Origin: CAYYWP01 sp050176585
Lineage (GTDB): Bacteria; Desulfobacterota; Binatia; HRBIN30; CADEER01
NCBI GenBank assembly: GCA_050176585.1
Contig: JBFXHX010000009.1
Coordinates: forward strand, 1 to 64,000
Direction: 5' to 3'
DNA: 64,000 bases
Part shown: positions 1 through 8,425 of the stretch, in pieces
Numbering within the stretch: the first letter of the stretch is position 1
Layout of the letters: each line of letters opens with the position of its first letter
Position numbers and translations under genes: made by a program
The notes under the pieces: model-generated
What the model saw: the letters and a program-made list of their open reading frames with translations, nothing else
The model's database searches: none
Told to the model about the DNA's origin: nothing

Positions 1-199
1 TCTCGGGGTCGCCCTGCAGCGACAGTGTGACTGCGACAGTCCCGCCCGGTATTCCAGTGCCACCATTGAGTGACAGCACCGGATCCTGGGGCAGGGGCCC
101 AGCAAACACCGTCCAAGAGGCCGCAAGCAGAACCACCCCCCCCGCACCGGCGAGCAGTGTGCTGCGCACGGGTCGCGTCAAAGAACGAATGACAGCCAT
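1..199 (-). CDS. Exported cohesin-like protein, N-terminal fragment (cut by window edge)
   Basis: Sixty-six codons are visible before the window ends. ATG at 199 is preceded by a strong ribosome-binding site (GGGAGAGGAGAA about 6 bases upstream). Residues 1-34 form a signal peptide: basic start (MAVIRSLTRPVR), hydrophobic core (LLAGAGGVVLLAASW) and a probable cleavage after VFA-G. The next residues, VLSLNGGTGIPGGTVAVTL, resemble the first strands of a cohesin domain and match the pattern of the cohesin-like module in the upstream gene (GAISGIPGQFVNIEISM). It lies 81 bases downstream of that gene on the same strand, so both may be one transcript. The cohesin call rests on one short stretch; the rest of the protein is not visible. 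Confidence 0.6.
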   Translation of the reverse strand, partial: MAVIRSLTRPVRSTLLAGAGGVVLLAASWTVFAGPLPQDPVLSLNGGTGIPGGTVAVTLSLQGDPE

Positions 200-280
200 G
201 TCGTATTCTCCTCTCCCTCAGTCCCACCGGCAGTCACGCTTCAGCAACGCCGTGCTTATCGCTCACCTTCATGCCGACAG

Positions 281-3031
281 TCACGGACATCCCTGATTGA
301 TGTTGGTGATGGCGATCGAAATCTCCTGACTGCGCACGATTCCGTCTCCGGTAAAGTCCGCAGCTGGGCATTCCGATAGCTGCGCTTGGCCGTTGATGAT
401 CGCAATCATGGTGCTGATCTCGTTGCTGCGAACGATGCCATCGTCGTTGCAATCGCCGGCGCAGACGCACTGGTTATCCACGCAGGCCTGTCGGCCGTCC
501 AGGCACTGCCCCGGCCCGGCCATCGGCCCCTCGCACATGATGATTGGGCGGCATTCGCCGCCTTTGCACTCGGTGCCCTCGGGACACATCGAGTTATCCG
601 TGCAAGTCGGGCGCTGCTGGATTTCCACTGCGCCACCGGTCACCGCGGCGGTAAACGGATTGGCACCCGGATCGGCAATCTCGATGCGGTTCAGGTCGTA
701 CTGCAGTTGACTGCTGCCCGGCGCCGCTCCGGGCTGGATACGGAACCGGCACTGCCATACCGGCCCCTCTCCATAAGCATCGATTGGCGGCATCTTGTCC
801 ACTTCGGCGACGCGCAGCCGGCCGAGCCCCGGCGGATTCACCGGGACCTGTGGGAGCCGCACCTCAGCTTCGAACGAGCCCTCTGCCGACATGCGCGGGT
901 GCAGCGTGCACGCCGGCTCGTCCTGGGAAACCTCGAGCAGTGACTGGTCGTACAAGATGTCGACCTGCGCGGTGGTTACGTCATCCCCTCCGGCCATGCT
1001 GATCTCGATGTTCACAAATTGGCCAGGGATACCGGAGATCGCGCCCACCTCTATGGTCCGCGTCTCACTCGTGCGGTCGAGCGCGTAGATCAGCGGCGAC
1101 CCCTCGCCGGGACAACCGAGGCCCAGGTTGAGCACGGCTAACGTAATGTCGGCCGACGTGACCTGTCCGTCCTGATTGATATCGCCGGCGGGGCAGATGC
1201 CGATCATGCACGTGCCACCGACGATGCACACCATTTTGGTGATCTCGCTGCCGAAGACGATACCGTCGGTGTTGCAGTCACCGCCGCATTCGCAGAATCC
1301 GTCCAAACACGCCTCGCGAATGCCGCGGCACTCGAGCTGGTTATCGCAGGGGCGCGGCGGCACGCAGACCATGGCGCGGCACTGCGTCTCGGGCGGACAA
1401 TCCTCGTCGGTGACGCAGGTCGGCAGCGGGGTTGGAGTCACTGTTGGGGTCGACAAGTCGCGGCAGGACCCGTTCACACAGAAGAGTCCGGTCGGGCAGT
1501 CCTCATCGCCATCGCAAGCGATCGTCGGCGTCGGAGTCGGCGCCGGCACGCACACGTCGTCTGGTCCGCAGACCTGTCCCACCGGACAATCGGTGTTCAC
1601 CGAGCAAGGGATCTGCGGAGTCGGAGTCGGAGTGGGGGGCGTCGGCCCAACGGTATCGGTCGCCGTGGGCGACGGCAGCACGGTGACGTTTTGCCGAATG
1701 AACACGTTCTGGTAGCCCTGCGTGTTGCCGGGCACGAGGTTGCTCGCGAGCGACGCAAAGGTCACCCAATCGCCATCTGAGCTGATGCTGGGCGGCACAT
1801 CGGGAACTGGACCATTGCCCGGCTGCCCGTCCAGCGCGGAGCTCACCAGGGTGGTCGTCTCCAGCAAGAGATCGCGCACGTATACTTGCGAGTTGCCGCC
1901 GGTCGACACGTTCAACAGCAAGTTGCTCGCGAACGATCCGAATGCCACGAACCGGCCATCCGCGCTGATACTGGGAGGAATACTGATGTCGTTGCCCTCT
2001 TGTCCTCGATCGCCGACGCTAACGCGCCGGGTCTCCCCGGTCGCGCACACGTGCACGAACACGTCCGATGCCTGATTCAGGTCCCCCGGCACGAGGTTGC
2101 CCGCATTGGACTTGAACGCGACAATCGAGCCATCGGCGTTCAAAGCCGGCAAGAAGCTGATCTGGTCCGCTTGCGCGCCGTCGCTGCTAACGCTGGCCCG
2201 ACACGTCACAACGCCATCGCAAGCCACGTAGATGTCCGCGACGCGGTTGGTATCCGGCACTGACGGCAGGAGGTTCGTGGCCAATGATCCGAACGCGACG
2301 CATCGACCGTCGGCGCTAATCGCAGGCGAGAAGCTGCCACCGTTGGCCTGCTCGCCGCCGGCGCCTAGGCTTACGCGTGTGATGCTCTGGGTGGCGCGAT
2401 CGAACACGAACACGTCGGAGGCACCGTTGGTATCATCGGGGACCAAGTTGCTGGCCAAGGACTGAAAGGCAATTCGCCGGCAATCGGCGTCCGCGCTCGT
2501 GAAAGAGCTCGGCCCGTTCGCTGGCCCGTCCAAGCCCACGCTCAAGAGGTGCGTTTCACCCGCGCCGAGATCGCGCAGGAACACGTCCGTTCGGCGATTC
2601 TCATCGCCTGGCACGAGATTCGACGCGTCGGAGCTGAACCCCACACACGTACAGCCCTGGTCGATCGACGGGCGAAAACGCTGCGCCATGCTGGGGCCAT
2701 TAGCCGCTTGCCCACTCAGACCAATGCTCGCCAGGACGGTCGTGTTGGTATCCCGGTCGAAGACGAACACGTCCGTAAAACCGTTGTTTTCCTCGGGGAC
2801 GATATTGTTCGCATCGGAATAGTATGCGACGCAGCGTCCGTCGCCGCTCGTCACCGGACCGTTGCTGTTGGCGTCGGGCTGCCGCCCGTTCTGCCCTTTG
2901 CTCACCAGCTCGACCGGCGGAAAGGGGCCGATCGTCTGCGTTTTCGCGCTTTGCTCAGTGAGCGCGAATAGGACGGTAAAGAGCACTGCGCCGCCGAGCC
3001 CCACGGTGACCGTCTTTGTTCCCGCCTTCAT
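281..3031 (-). CDS. Secreted seven-repeat propeller protein with Cys-rich, dockerin-like and cohesin-like modules
   Basis: A 916-residue exported protein. Residues 1-31 look like a signal peptide. Residues about 50-446 hold seven repeats of the form SxDGRxVAFxSxAxNLVPxDxNxxxDVFVxD, a PD40/TolB-like propeller. A Thr/Pro linker (450-475) leads to Cys-rich modules (CSVNTDCPVGQVCGPDDVC, CDGDEDCPTGLFCVNGSC and two more, 476-580). A dockerin-like pair of calcium loops follows (DCNTDGIVFGSEI and DINQDGQVTSADI, 585-640), then a cohesin-like beta domain (658-806), another Cys module and a second dockerin-like pair ending at 916. ATG 3031 has GGGGAGGAGAG upstream. Substrate and partner are unknown. The modules suggest calcium-dependent assembly at the cell surface, which is inference. 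Confidence 0.8.
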   Translation of the reverse strand: MKAGTKTVTVGLGGAVLFTVLFALTEQSAKTQTIGPFPPVELVSKGQNGRQPDANSNGPVTSGDGRCVAYYSDANNIVPEENNGFTDVFVFDRDTNTTVLASIGLSGQAANGPSMAQRFRPSIDQGCTCVGFSSDASNLVPGDENRRTDVFLRDLGAGETHLLSVGLDGPANGPSSFTSADADCRRIAFQSLASNLVPDDTNGASDVFVFDRATQSITRVSLGAGGEQANGGSFSPAISADGRCVAFGSLATNLLPSVPDTNRVADIYVACDGVVTCRASVSSDGAQADQISFLPALNADGSIVAFKSNAGNLVPGDLNQASDVFVHVCATGETRRVSVGDRGQEGNDISIPPSISADGRFVAFGSFASNLLLNVSTGGNSQVYVRDLLLETTTLVSSALDGQPGNGPVPDVPPSISSDGDWVTFASLASNLVPGNTQGYQNVFIRQNVTVLPSPTATDTVGPTPPTPTPTPQIPCSVNTDCPVGQVCGPDDVCVPAPTPTPTIACDGDEDCPTGLFCVNGSCRDLSTPTVTPTPLPTCVTDEDCPPETQCRAMVCVPPRPCDNQLECRGIREACLDGFCECGGDCNTDGIVFGSEITKMVCIVGGTCMIGICPAGDINQDGQVTSADITLAVLNLGLGCPGEGSPLIYALDRTSETRTIEVGAISGIPGQFVNIEISMAGGDDVTTAQVDILYDQSLLEVSQDEPACTLHPRMSAEGSFEAEVRLPQVPVNPPGLGRLRVAEVDKMPPIDAYGEGPVWQCRFRIQPGAAPGSSQLQYDLNRIEIADPGANPFTAAVTGGAVEIQQRPTCTDNSMCPEGTECKGGECRPIIMCEGPMAGPGQCLDGRQACVDNQCVCAGDCNDDGIVRSNEISTMIAIINGQAQLSECPAADFTGDGIVRSQEISIAITNINQGCP

Positions 3032-3260
3032 GTCGGTCTCTCCTCCCCGAGGTCCATCGCCGCCGGTCCGTCCCCCTTACCCGCGAGGCCTACGTCTTCT
3101 GCGTGTTTCCGCTCACCCCGGTTGTCTGCGACGGCAGTAGCGCGCGCGAAAGCTTCCGCCCCCCTCTGCTTCACGCTGCCTCCGCTCACGGACAATCTCG
3201 GATGACCCTGCGCACGCGGTGAATGAGTTTACATGCCGTGATCCGATGACGCCAGTTTGA

Positions 3261-3288
3261 ACCCTACAAAGTTCAAGGGCAAAGTCAA
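3261..3288 (-). promoter_or_regulatory. Candidate promoter of the propeller/cohesin gene
   Basis: On the minus strand, TTGACT (3288-3283), a 16-base spacer and TAGGGT (3266-3261). This leaves a leader of about 220 bases before the ATG at 3031. The same -10 hexamer occurs in the leuA leader promoter. The remainder of the gene-free stretch 3032-3431 shows nothing else recognisable. Confidence 0.45.
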
Positions 3289-3300
3289 GATCATTTGATC
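3289..3300. promoter_or_regulatory. Palindrome abutting the -35 element
   Basis: GATCATTTGATC is a perfect 5+2+5 inverted repeat directly against the -35 hexamer of the promoter above. Its position suits an operator, but it is short and could be chance. Confidence 0.3.
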
Positions 3301-3431
3301 CATGACACGAGCCGTAGTCACTGCAAAACGGCCTTGCAGCACGATGAGTTGCCATCACGCGCTGCAGAGTTTCGCGCCCCCAGGGTGCGAGATCACCAAC
3401 GGTGATGGCGCGCGGCGGCGTATCGCGAAAG

Positions 3432-3504
3432 TGGAGCTGAGCGGAGTCGAACCGCCGACCTCCTGAATGCCATTCAGGCGCTCTCCCAACTGAGCTACAG
3501 CCCC
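3432..3504 (-). tRNA. tRNA-Ala (anticodon GGC)
   Basis: Read on the minus strand the sequence folds as a 73-base cloverleaf. The acceptor GGGGCTG pairs with CAGCTCC (one G-U), the D arm is GCTC/GAGC, the anticodon stem CCTGA/TCAGG encloses loop ATGGCAT, and the T arm contains GGTTCGACTCC. The anticodon is GGC. CCA is not encoded. It lies 65 bases after the rarA stop on the same strand and is probably cotranscribed. Confidence 0.95.
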
Positions 3505-3569
3505 GACTCGCCGCGCGAATTCTGCGTTAGCGAAAATCGTGCAGGGTCGCAAGAAAGGTCCTCGCCGCT

Positions 3570-4916
3570 TCACGAACGGCGGCGCCCGCGGCGCATCGCT
3601 TCCACGCGCTCGCCGATCTCGCGTTCGACGCCGCGCTGGCCCGGCTCGTAATAGCGCCGGCCGACCAGGGCTTCCGGCAAATGCTCGTGTCCCACGGCGG
3701 CGTCGGGTTGATCGTGCGCGTACTGGTAGCCGCTTCCATATCCGAGGTCTCGCATGAGTGACGTGGAAGCATTGCGCAAGTGGAGAGGCACGGGCAGCGC
3801 GCCCAGCCGTTGCACATCGGCGGCCGCGGCCAACATTGCCGCATACGCGGTATTGGACTTTGGCGCCCCCGCCAGATACACCGCCGCCTCGGCGAGTGGA
3901 ATACGCGCCTCCGGGAGCCCGACGAGCTCGACCGCGTGCGCGGCGGCGATCGCAAGCGAAAGCGCTTGCGGGTCCGCGAGCCCGACGTCCTCGGCCGCGA
4001 AAATCACCAACCGGCGCGCGACGAAACGCGCATCGCCACCGGCTTCGAGCATGCGCATCATCCAGTATACCGCCGCATCGGGATCGCTGCCGCGCAGACT
4101 TTTGATCAGGGCCGACGCGACGTTGTAATGCTCCTCGCCCGCTTTGTCGTGGCGCAGCGCACGGTGCTGCGCCGCTTCCTCGATCAGCTCCGGCGTCAGG
4201 CGGCGGACGCCGCGCACTGCTGCGACGTCGGCCGCGGATTCCAGCATGTTGAGCGCTGATCGCGCATCTCCATGGGCGAGATCCACCAGTGCCTCGAGCG
4301 CGTCGAGGTCGGTCTCGATGCCCCGCCCTCCGAGGCCACGCTCGGCATCCTCGAGCGCGCGCTCGACGATCGCGCGCAGCTCGGCCGCCGCCAGGGGTTG
4401 CAGGACCAGGACCGATGCGCGCGACAGGAGCGGTGCGATGATCTCGAAGGATGGATTCTCGGTGGTCGCGCCGATCAGCACCACCGTGCCGTCTTCGACG
4501 TGGGGCAGAAACGCGTCCTGCTGAGCCTTGTTGAAGCGGTGAATCTCATCGACGAACAGAATGACGCCGCGGCCGGTCCGCTGGCGCGCGCTACGCGCCT
4601 GGTCCACCACCGCGCGCAGCTCTTTTACACCGGACAGCACGGCGGAAAACGCGACGAACTCGGCGTCAGCGCTGCGCGCGATCAGGCGCGCCAGCGACGT
4701 CTTCCCGCTGCCCGGAGGGCCCCAGAGGATCAGCGAGTGCAGGCGCTGGCCCTCGATCATATCGCGCAGCAGGCGCTGCGGGCCGAGGAGGTGACCTTGG
4801 CCGACGAACTCGGCCAGCGAGCGCGGGCGCATGCGCTCGGCGAGCGGCGCATCCGGCTGTGGCCCGGTCGCGACATTCGCGAACAATGAGGGTTGATCAC
4901 CGGTCGAACGCGCCAT
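3570..4916 (-). CDS. rarA: Replication-associated recombination protein A (RarA/MgsA), AAA+ ATPase
   Basis: A clamp-loader-like ATPase that acts at stalled replication forks. With the start at ATG 4916 (MARSTGDQPSLF) it has 448 residues, the usual family length; an in-frame ATG at 4952 would add 12 unconserved residues. Residues 28-42 (MRPRSLAEFVGQGHL) are the typical N-terminal signature. Walker A GPPGSGKT is at 66-73 and Walker B FVDEIHRFN at 121-129. The sensor region GATTENPSFE and the C-terminal tetramerisation region (HYNVASALIKSLRGSDPDAA) are intact. It is transcribed divergently from nadK, with under 100 bases between the starts. Confidence 0.93.
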   Translation of the reverse strand: MARSTGDQPSLFANVATGPQPDAPLAERMRPRSLAEFVGQGHLLGPQRLLRDMIEGQRLHSLILWGPPGSGKTSLARLIARSADAEFVAFSAVLSGVKELRAVVDQARSARQRTGRGVILFVDEIHRFNKAQQDAFLPHVEDGTVVLIGATTENPSFEIIAPLLSRASVLVLQPLAAAELRAIVERALEDAERGLGGRGIETDLDALEALVDLAHGDARSALNMLESAADVAAVRGVRRLTPELIEEAAQHRALRHDKAGEEHYNVASALIKSLRGSDPDAAVYWMMRMLEAGGDARFVARRLVIFAAEDVGLADPQALSLAIAAAHAVELVGLPEARIPLAEAAVYLAGAPKSNTAYAAMLAAAADVQRLGALPVPLHLRNASTSLMRDLGYGSGYQYAHDQPDAAVGHEHLPEALVGRRYYEPGQRGVEREIGERVEAMRRGRRRS

Positions 4917-5000
4917 TGCCGGAGTGTACTCCCGATCCCGAGCGCCTGCCATGCGGCGGCGGCCTGGCTGGCGAGCGCGCCGCTATGGTATGCACAGTCC

Positions 5001-5849
5001 GTGCGTCGAGTGGGCATCGTCGTGAAGCGCGGGCGAGACGAGGCCCTCGATCTTGGACGCGCGCTGGCCGGTTGGTTGCGTGATCGCGGCGTGGAGCCGC
5101 TGGCCCCCCCCGAAGCCGCCCACGCGATCGGCTGCGCACCCGACACGCCGACCCCCGTGCTCCTCGCACAAGCGGAACTCGTCGTCGTGCTCGGCGGCGA
5201 CGGCACGTTGCTCAGCGTCGCGCGCCAGATGGGCGAACGACCGGTGCCGCTGCTCGGCGTCAATCTCGGCGGGTTGGGCTTCCTGACCGCGGTCACGACC
5301 GACGAGCTTTACCCGGTGCTCGCGGACGCGCTCGCCGGCCGGATGCACATCGACACCCGCATGACGCTGGAGGTGCGCGCGCCCGGTGATCCGCGGCCAC
5401 ACCGCGTGCTGAACGATGTGGTGCTCACAAAAGGGGGCGCCCTGGCGCGGATCATCGATCTCGACACGCGGGTGGATGGAGAATTGGTCTGTACGTACAA
5501 GGCCGACGGGCTTATCGTGGCGACACCGACGGGTTCCACCGCATATTCTCTGTCCGCCGGCGGCCCGATCGTCTATCCGTCGCTGGATGTGATTTTGTTG
5601 TCGCCGATCTGCCCGCACACGCTGACGAATCGGCCCATGGTCGTGCCGGGTGCCGCGCACGTGTCGGTGACCGTCCGGTCTCCGGAGCACCACGTCGAAG
5701 TGACACTCGATGGCCAAGAGAGCTTGACGCTCGGCGATCACGAAACAGTGGAAATCCGCAAGGGCGCCGCTATCGTGCCGCTGATGCGACCCGTAGCGCG
5801 CAGCTATTTCAGTGTCTTGCGGAACAAGCTGCGCTGGGGCGAGCGGTGA
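5001..5849 (+). CDS. nadK: NAD kinase
   Basis: Phosphorylates NAD+ to NADP+ with ATP or polyphosphate in the cytosol. GTG at 5001 gives VRRVGIVVKRGRDEA, the normal N-terminus of this family; upstream in-frame codons overlap the rarA start region and look non-coding. The result is 282 residues. GGDGT (65-69) is the catalytic/nucleotide motif, and NDVVLTKG and ATPTGSTAYSLSAGG form the substrate site. recN follows 47 bases downstream on the same strand, a pairing (nadK-recN) common in many bacteria. No strong Shine-Dalgarno precedes the GTG, so the exact start is moderately certain. Confidence 0.93.
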   Translation: MRRVGIVVKRGRDEALDLGRALAGWLRDRGVEPLAPPEAAHAIGCAPDTPTPVLLAQAELVVVLGGDGTLLSVARQMGERPVPLLGVNLGGLGFLTAVTTDELYPVLADALAGRMHIDTRMTLEVRAPGDPRPHRVLNDVVLTKGGALARIIDLDTRVDGELVCTYKADGLIVATPTGSTAYSLSAGGPIVYPSLDVILLSPICPHTLTNRPMVVPGAAHVSVTVRSPEHHVEVTLDGQESLTLGDHETVEIRKGAAIVPLMRPVARSYFSVLRNKLRWGER

Positions 5850-5896
5850 GACCGTGAGCCGGCAGGCCAGCGCGACCCCGGCGTGACCGCGGCCCG

Positions 5897-7564
5897 ATGC
5901 TGCGCGAGCTGCGCATTCGCGACGTCGCCATCATCGAGGATTTGACGCTCGCCTTCGGCCCCGGCCTGAACGTCATCACAGGCGAAACCGGGGCGGGCAA
6001 GAGCATCCTCTTACACGCGTTGACGCTGCTGTGCGGCGCCAGAGGGCACGTCGATCTGATCCGTGCCGCCGCCGACGAAGCGGTGATTGAGGGGCTGTTC
6101 GAATGCAGCGCGCCGGCGATGGTGCGCGACGCGCTCGGGCTGGGTGAGGACGGCGAGGTACTGGTACGACGCCACGTGCCGCGCTCCGGCAAAGGCCGCA
6201 TTCACATCAATGGCGGTCCCGCGACGCTGCCGCTGCTCGCACAGCTCGGCGAGCATCTGGTCCACATCTACGGCCAGCACGAACAGGCCCTCCTCCTCCG
6301 CCCTGCGAGCCATCTCGACCTGCTCGACCGCTACGCCGATTTGCGGGAGTTGCGCGGGCGCATGACCGAGGCACATCGCGCGCTCGTGCATGCCCGGCGG
6401 CGCGCCGCGGAGTTAGCGGATCGGGCTGCAGCTCTGGAGGAGCGGCGCGACCTGCTGGAATTCCAACAACGCGAGCTCGCCAATGCGGCAACTCATTCAG
6501 GCGAAGAAGGAGCGCTGCGCGGGGAGCGGGAGCAGTTACGCCATGCCGGGCGGCTGCAGGCGCTCTGCCGTGAAGGCGACTCCGTGTTGTACGCCGGACC
6601 CAACGCACTGCTCAGCGTACTCGACCGTCTGCAGGCGCGCGTGGCGGAGCTCACCGAGGTGGCGCCCTCTTTGGTGCCCATCGCTGAGCTGATCCAAAAC
6701 GGTCGATTGCAGCTGGACGAAGCGGCGCTCCAGTTGCGCGCGGCGGCAGCGAGATTCGAGCACGATCCACAGCGTCAGGAGGCTGTGGAAGAGCGGTTGG
6801 CGCTCTTGCATCGGCTGAGCCGCAAATATGGAGTGGACGCGGAGGCACTTCCCGCAGCGCTGGCCGCCATCGAACGCGACCTCGGCGCTCTCGAGGGGCA
6901 TGCGGGTGAAGCCGCTGCCGCCGCCCGCGCGGTGGCTGAATGCGAAGCCGCAGCCGTCGCGCTATCCGCGCTGTTGTCCGAGGCGCGCAGAGCAGCGGCT
7001 CGGCGGCTCGAACAACAGATGGTCGCAGAGCTCGCCGCGCTCGGCATGCGCGAGGCGCGATTCGCCGTGGTCCAGGAGTTCGGCCAGGACGCCGCGGACC
7101 TCGGCAGCGATGGCGCCGATCACGTGGAGTTTTTCATCTCTTCAAACCCGAGCGAGCCAAATCGCCCGCTCGCGCGCGTCGCCTCGGGCGGGGAACTGTC
7201 CCGCATCATGCTCGCGCTGAAAGCGTTGACAGCCGCGGTAGGGGAGACACCGATATTGATCTTCGATGAGGTCGATGCCGGCGTGGGGGGGGCGGTGGCC
7301 GATGCCGTTGCGCGCCGGCTGAAAACGCTCGGACAGAATCGGCAGCTGCTCTGTATTACCCACCTCCCGCAGATCGCTGCGTACGCCGATCACCACATTG
7401 CAGTGGACAAACGCACGCTGCGCGGCCGCACGACCACGCACGCGCGAGCGGTCGATGGCGACGCCCGCGTGGCCGAAATGGCGCGCATGTTGAGTGGCGG
7501 GCGTGCGCCGGCCGAGGCGGTGCGTTATGCGCGCCGATTGCTGGCGGAGGCGCGCCGCGGCTAG
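5897..7564 (+). CDS. recN: DNA repair protein RecN
   Basis: An SMC-like ATPase for double-strand break repair. The 555 residues match the family length. Walker A GETGAGKS lies at 29-36, right after the conserved start MLRELRIRDVAIIEDL. The middle is rich in Ala, Arg and Glu, consistent with coiled coil. The C-terminal half carries the ABC signature VASGGELSRIMLALK, Walker B ILIFDEVDAGVGG and the His switch CITHLPQIAAYADHH. It follows nadK closely and is convergent with truA. Confidence 0.95.
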   Translation: MLRELRIRDVAIIEDLTLAFGPGLNVITGETGAGKSILLHALTLLCGARGHVDLIRAAADEAVIEGLFECSAPAMVRDALGLGEDGEVLVRRHVPRSGKGRIHINGGPATLPLLAQLGEHLVHIYGQHEQALLLRPASHLDLLDRYADLRELRGRMTEAHRALVHARRRAAELADRAAALEERRDLLEFQQRELANAATHSGEEGALRGEREQLRHAGRLQALCREGDSVLYAGPNALLSVLDRLQARVAELTEVAPSLVPIAELIQNGRLQLDEAALQLRAAAARFEHDPQRQEAVEERLALLHRLSRKYGVDAEALPAALAAIERDLGALEGHAGEAAAAARAVAECEAAAVALSALLSEARRAAARRLEQQMVAELAALGMREARFAVVQEFGQDAADLGSDGADHVEFFISSNPSEPNRPLARVASGGELSRIMLALKALTAAVGETPILIFDEVDAGVGGAVADAVARRLKTLGQNRQLLCITHLPQIAAYADHHIAVDKRTLRGRTTTHARAVDGDARVAEMARMLSGGRAPAEAVRYARRLLAEARRG

Positions 7565-7584
7565 TTCCCCGCGTAGCGCGACCT

Positions 7585-7650
7585 GTCGCCTGCGTCGGTA
7601 TAACCATACCGCCGCGAGGCGCCGATCGATGCCGCCACCCCGCAGGCGAC
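7585..7650. terminator. Nested inverted repeats between convergent recN and truA
   Basis: GTCGCCTGCG (7585-7594) and CGCAGGCGAC (7641-7650) are a perfect 10-base inverted repeat. Between them a small hairpin CGGTAT-AACC-ATACCG lies at 7596-7611. The position between converging genes suits transcription stop, but there is no T-run, so this is not a classical intrinsic terminator. Confidence 0.4.
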
Positions 7651-7662
7651 CGCCCGGCGGAT

Positions 7663-8391
7663 CTAGTACGCCACGTGCTGTAGACAGAGCCCGTGCGCGG
7701 GAGCCGTAATGCCAGCCTGCGTGCGATCGCGCGCGGCCAACAGAGGTGTGAGATCGGCATCCCGCCGCGCCCCGCCGACTTCCACCAACGTGCCGGCGAT
7801 GTTGCGGACCATGTGCCGGAGAAAAGCAGTGGCCGCGATCTCGTAACAGAGCAGCGCCCCCTCCTGTCGGACCTCACTGCGCAGCACGCGTCGCACCGGG
7901 CCGGCCGCCTCACATCCGGCAGCGCGAAAGGAGCTGAAATCGTGCTCACCCAGCAGTTCCGCCGCGGCGCGATTCATGAGCGCGAGGTCGAGTAAATAGG
8001 GGACGTGCCACGCATAGCGGCGCCAGAACGGAGACGGCTCGCGGCGGTTCCAGATCCGATACACGTAGCAGCGTTGCCGAGCCGCGCGCCGAGGATCGAA
8101 CTCGTCCGCAACCACGTCGGCAGCACGCACGACGAGATCAGCGGCGGTCAAGGCGTTGAGCGCGCGGCTGACGACATCGGGGGATACATCCGCATCCACG
8201 CGAAAGGTCGCGACCTGTCCGCACGCATGCACGCCGGCGTCGGTGCGCCCGGCCGCGGCGACGCGCGCGGGCGCGCCGAACAGCCGCGCTACCGCGGCTT
8301 CGAGCTCGCCCTGGACGGTGCGCGCGCCGGGTTGGAGCTGCCACCCATGGAAGTCGGTACCGTCGTACTCGATAAACAGGCGATAATGCAC
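7663..8391 (-). CDS. truA: tRNA pseudouridine(38-40) synthase
   Basis: Isomerises uridines 38-40 in the anticodon arm. It has 242 residues, close to the family size. Catalytic Asp51 sits in AGRTDAGVHA, with the N-terminal RLFIEYDGTDFHGWQLQP and the C-terminal SSFRAAGCEA and FLRHMVRNIAGTLVEVG motifs present. It is the last gene of the long minus-strand run, 34 bases after the ASD-like gene, an order (usg/asd then truA) known from other Proteobacteria. Confidence 0.95.
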   Translation of the reverse strand: MHYRLFIEYDGTDFHGWQLQPGARTVQGELEAAVARLFGAPARVAAAGRTDAGVHACGQVATFRVDADVSPDVVSRALNALTAADLVVRAADVVADEFDPRRAARQRCYVYRIWNRREPSPFWRRYAWHVPYLLDLALMNRAAAELLGEHDFSSFRAAGCEAAGPVRRVLRSEVRQEGALLCYEIAATAFLRHMVRNIAGTLVEVGGARRDADLTPLLAARDRTQAGITAPAHGLCLQHVAY

Positions 8392-8425
8392 GGAGGGTTC
8401 GATGCCCGGGCGCAGCGTGGGTTCG

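Noticed and set aside
8391..8415. T-arm-like GGGTTCGATGCCC near the truA start
   Set aside because: No acceptor, D arm or anticodon arm can be built around it; it falls at the truA start.
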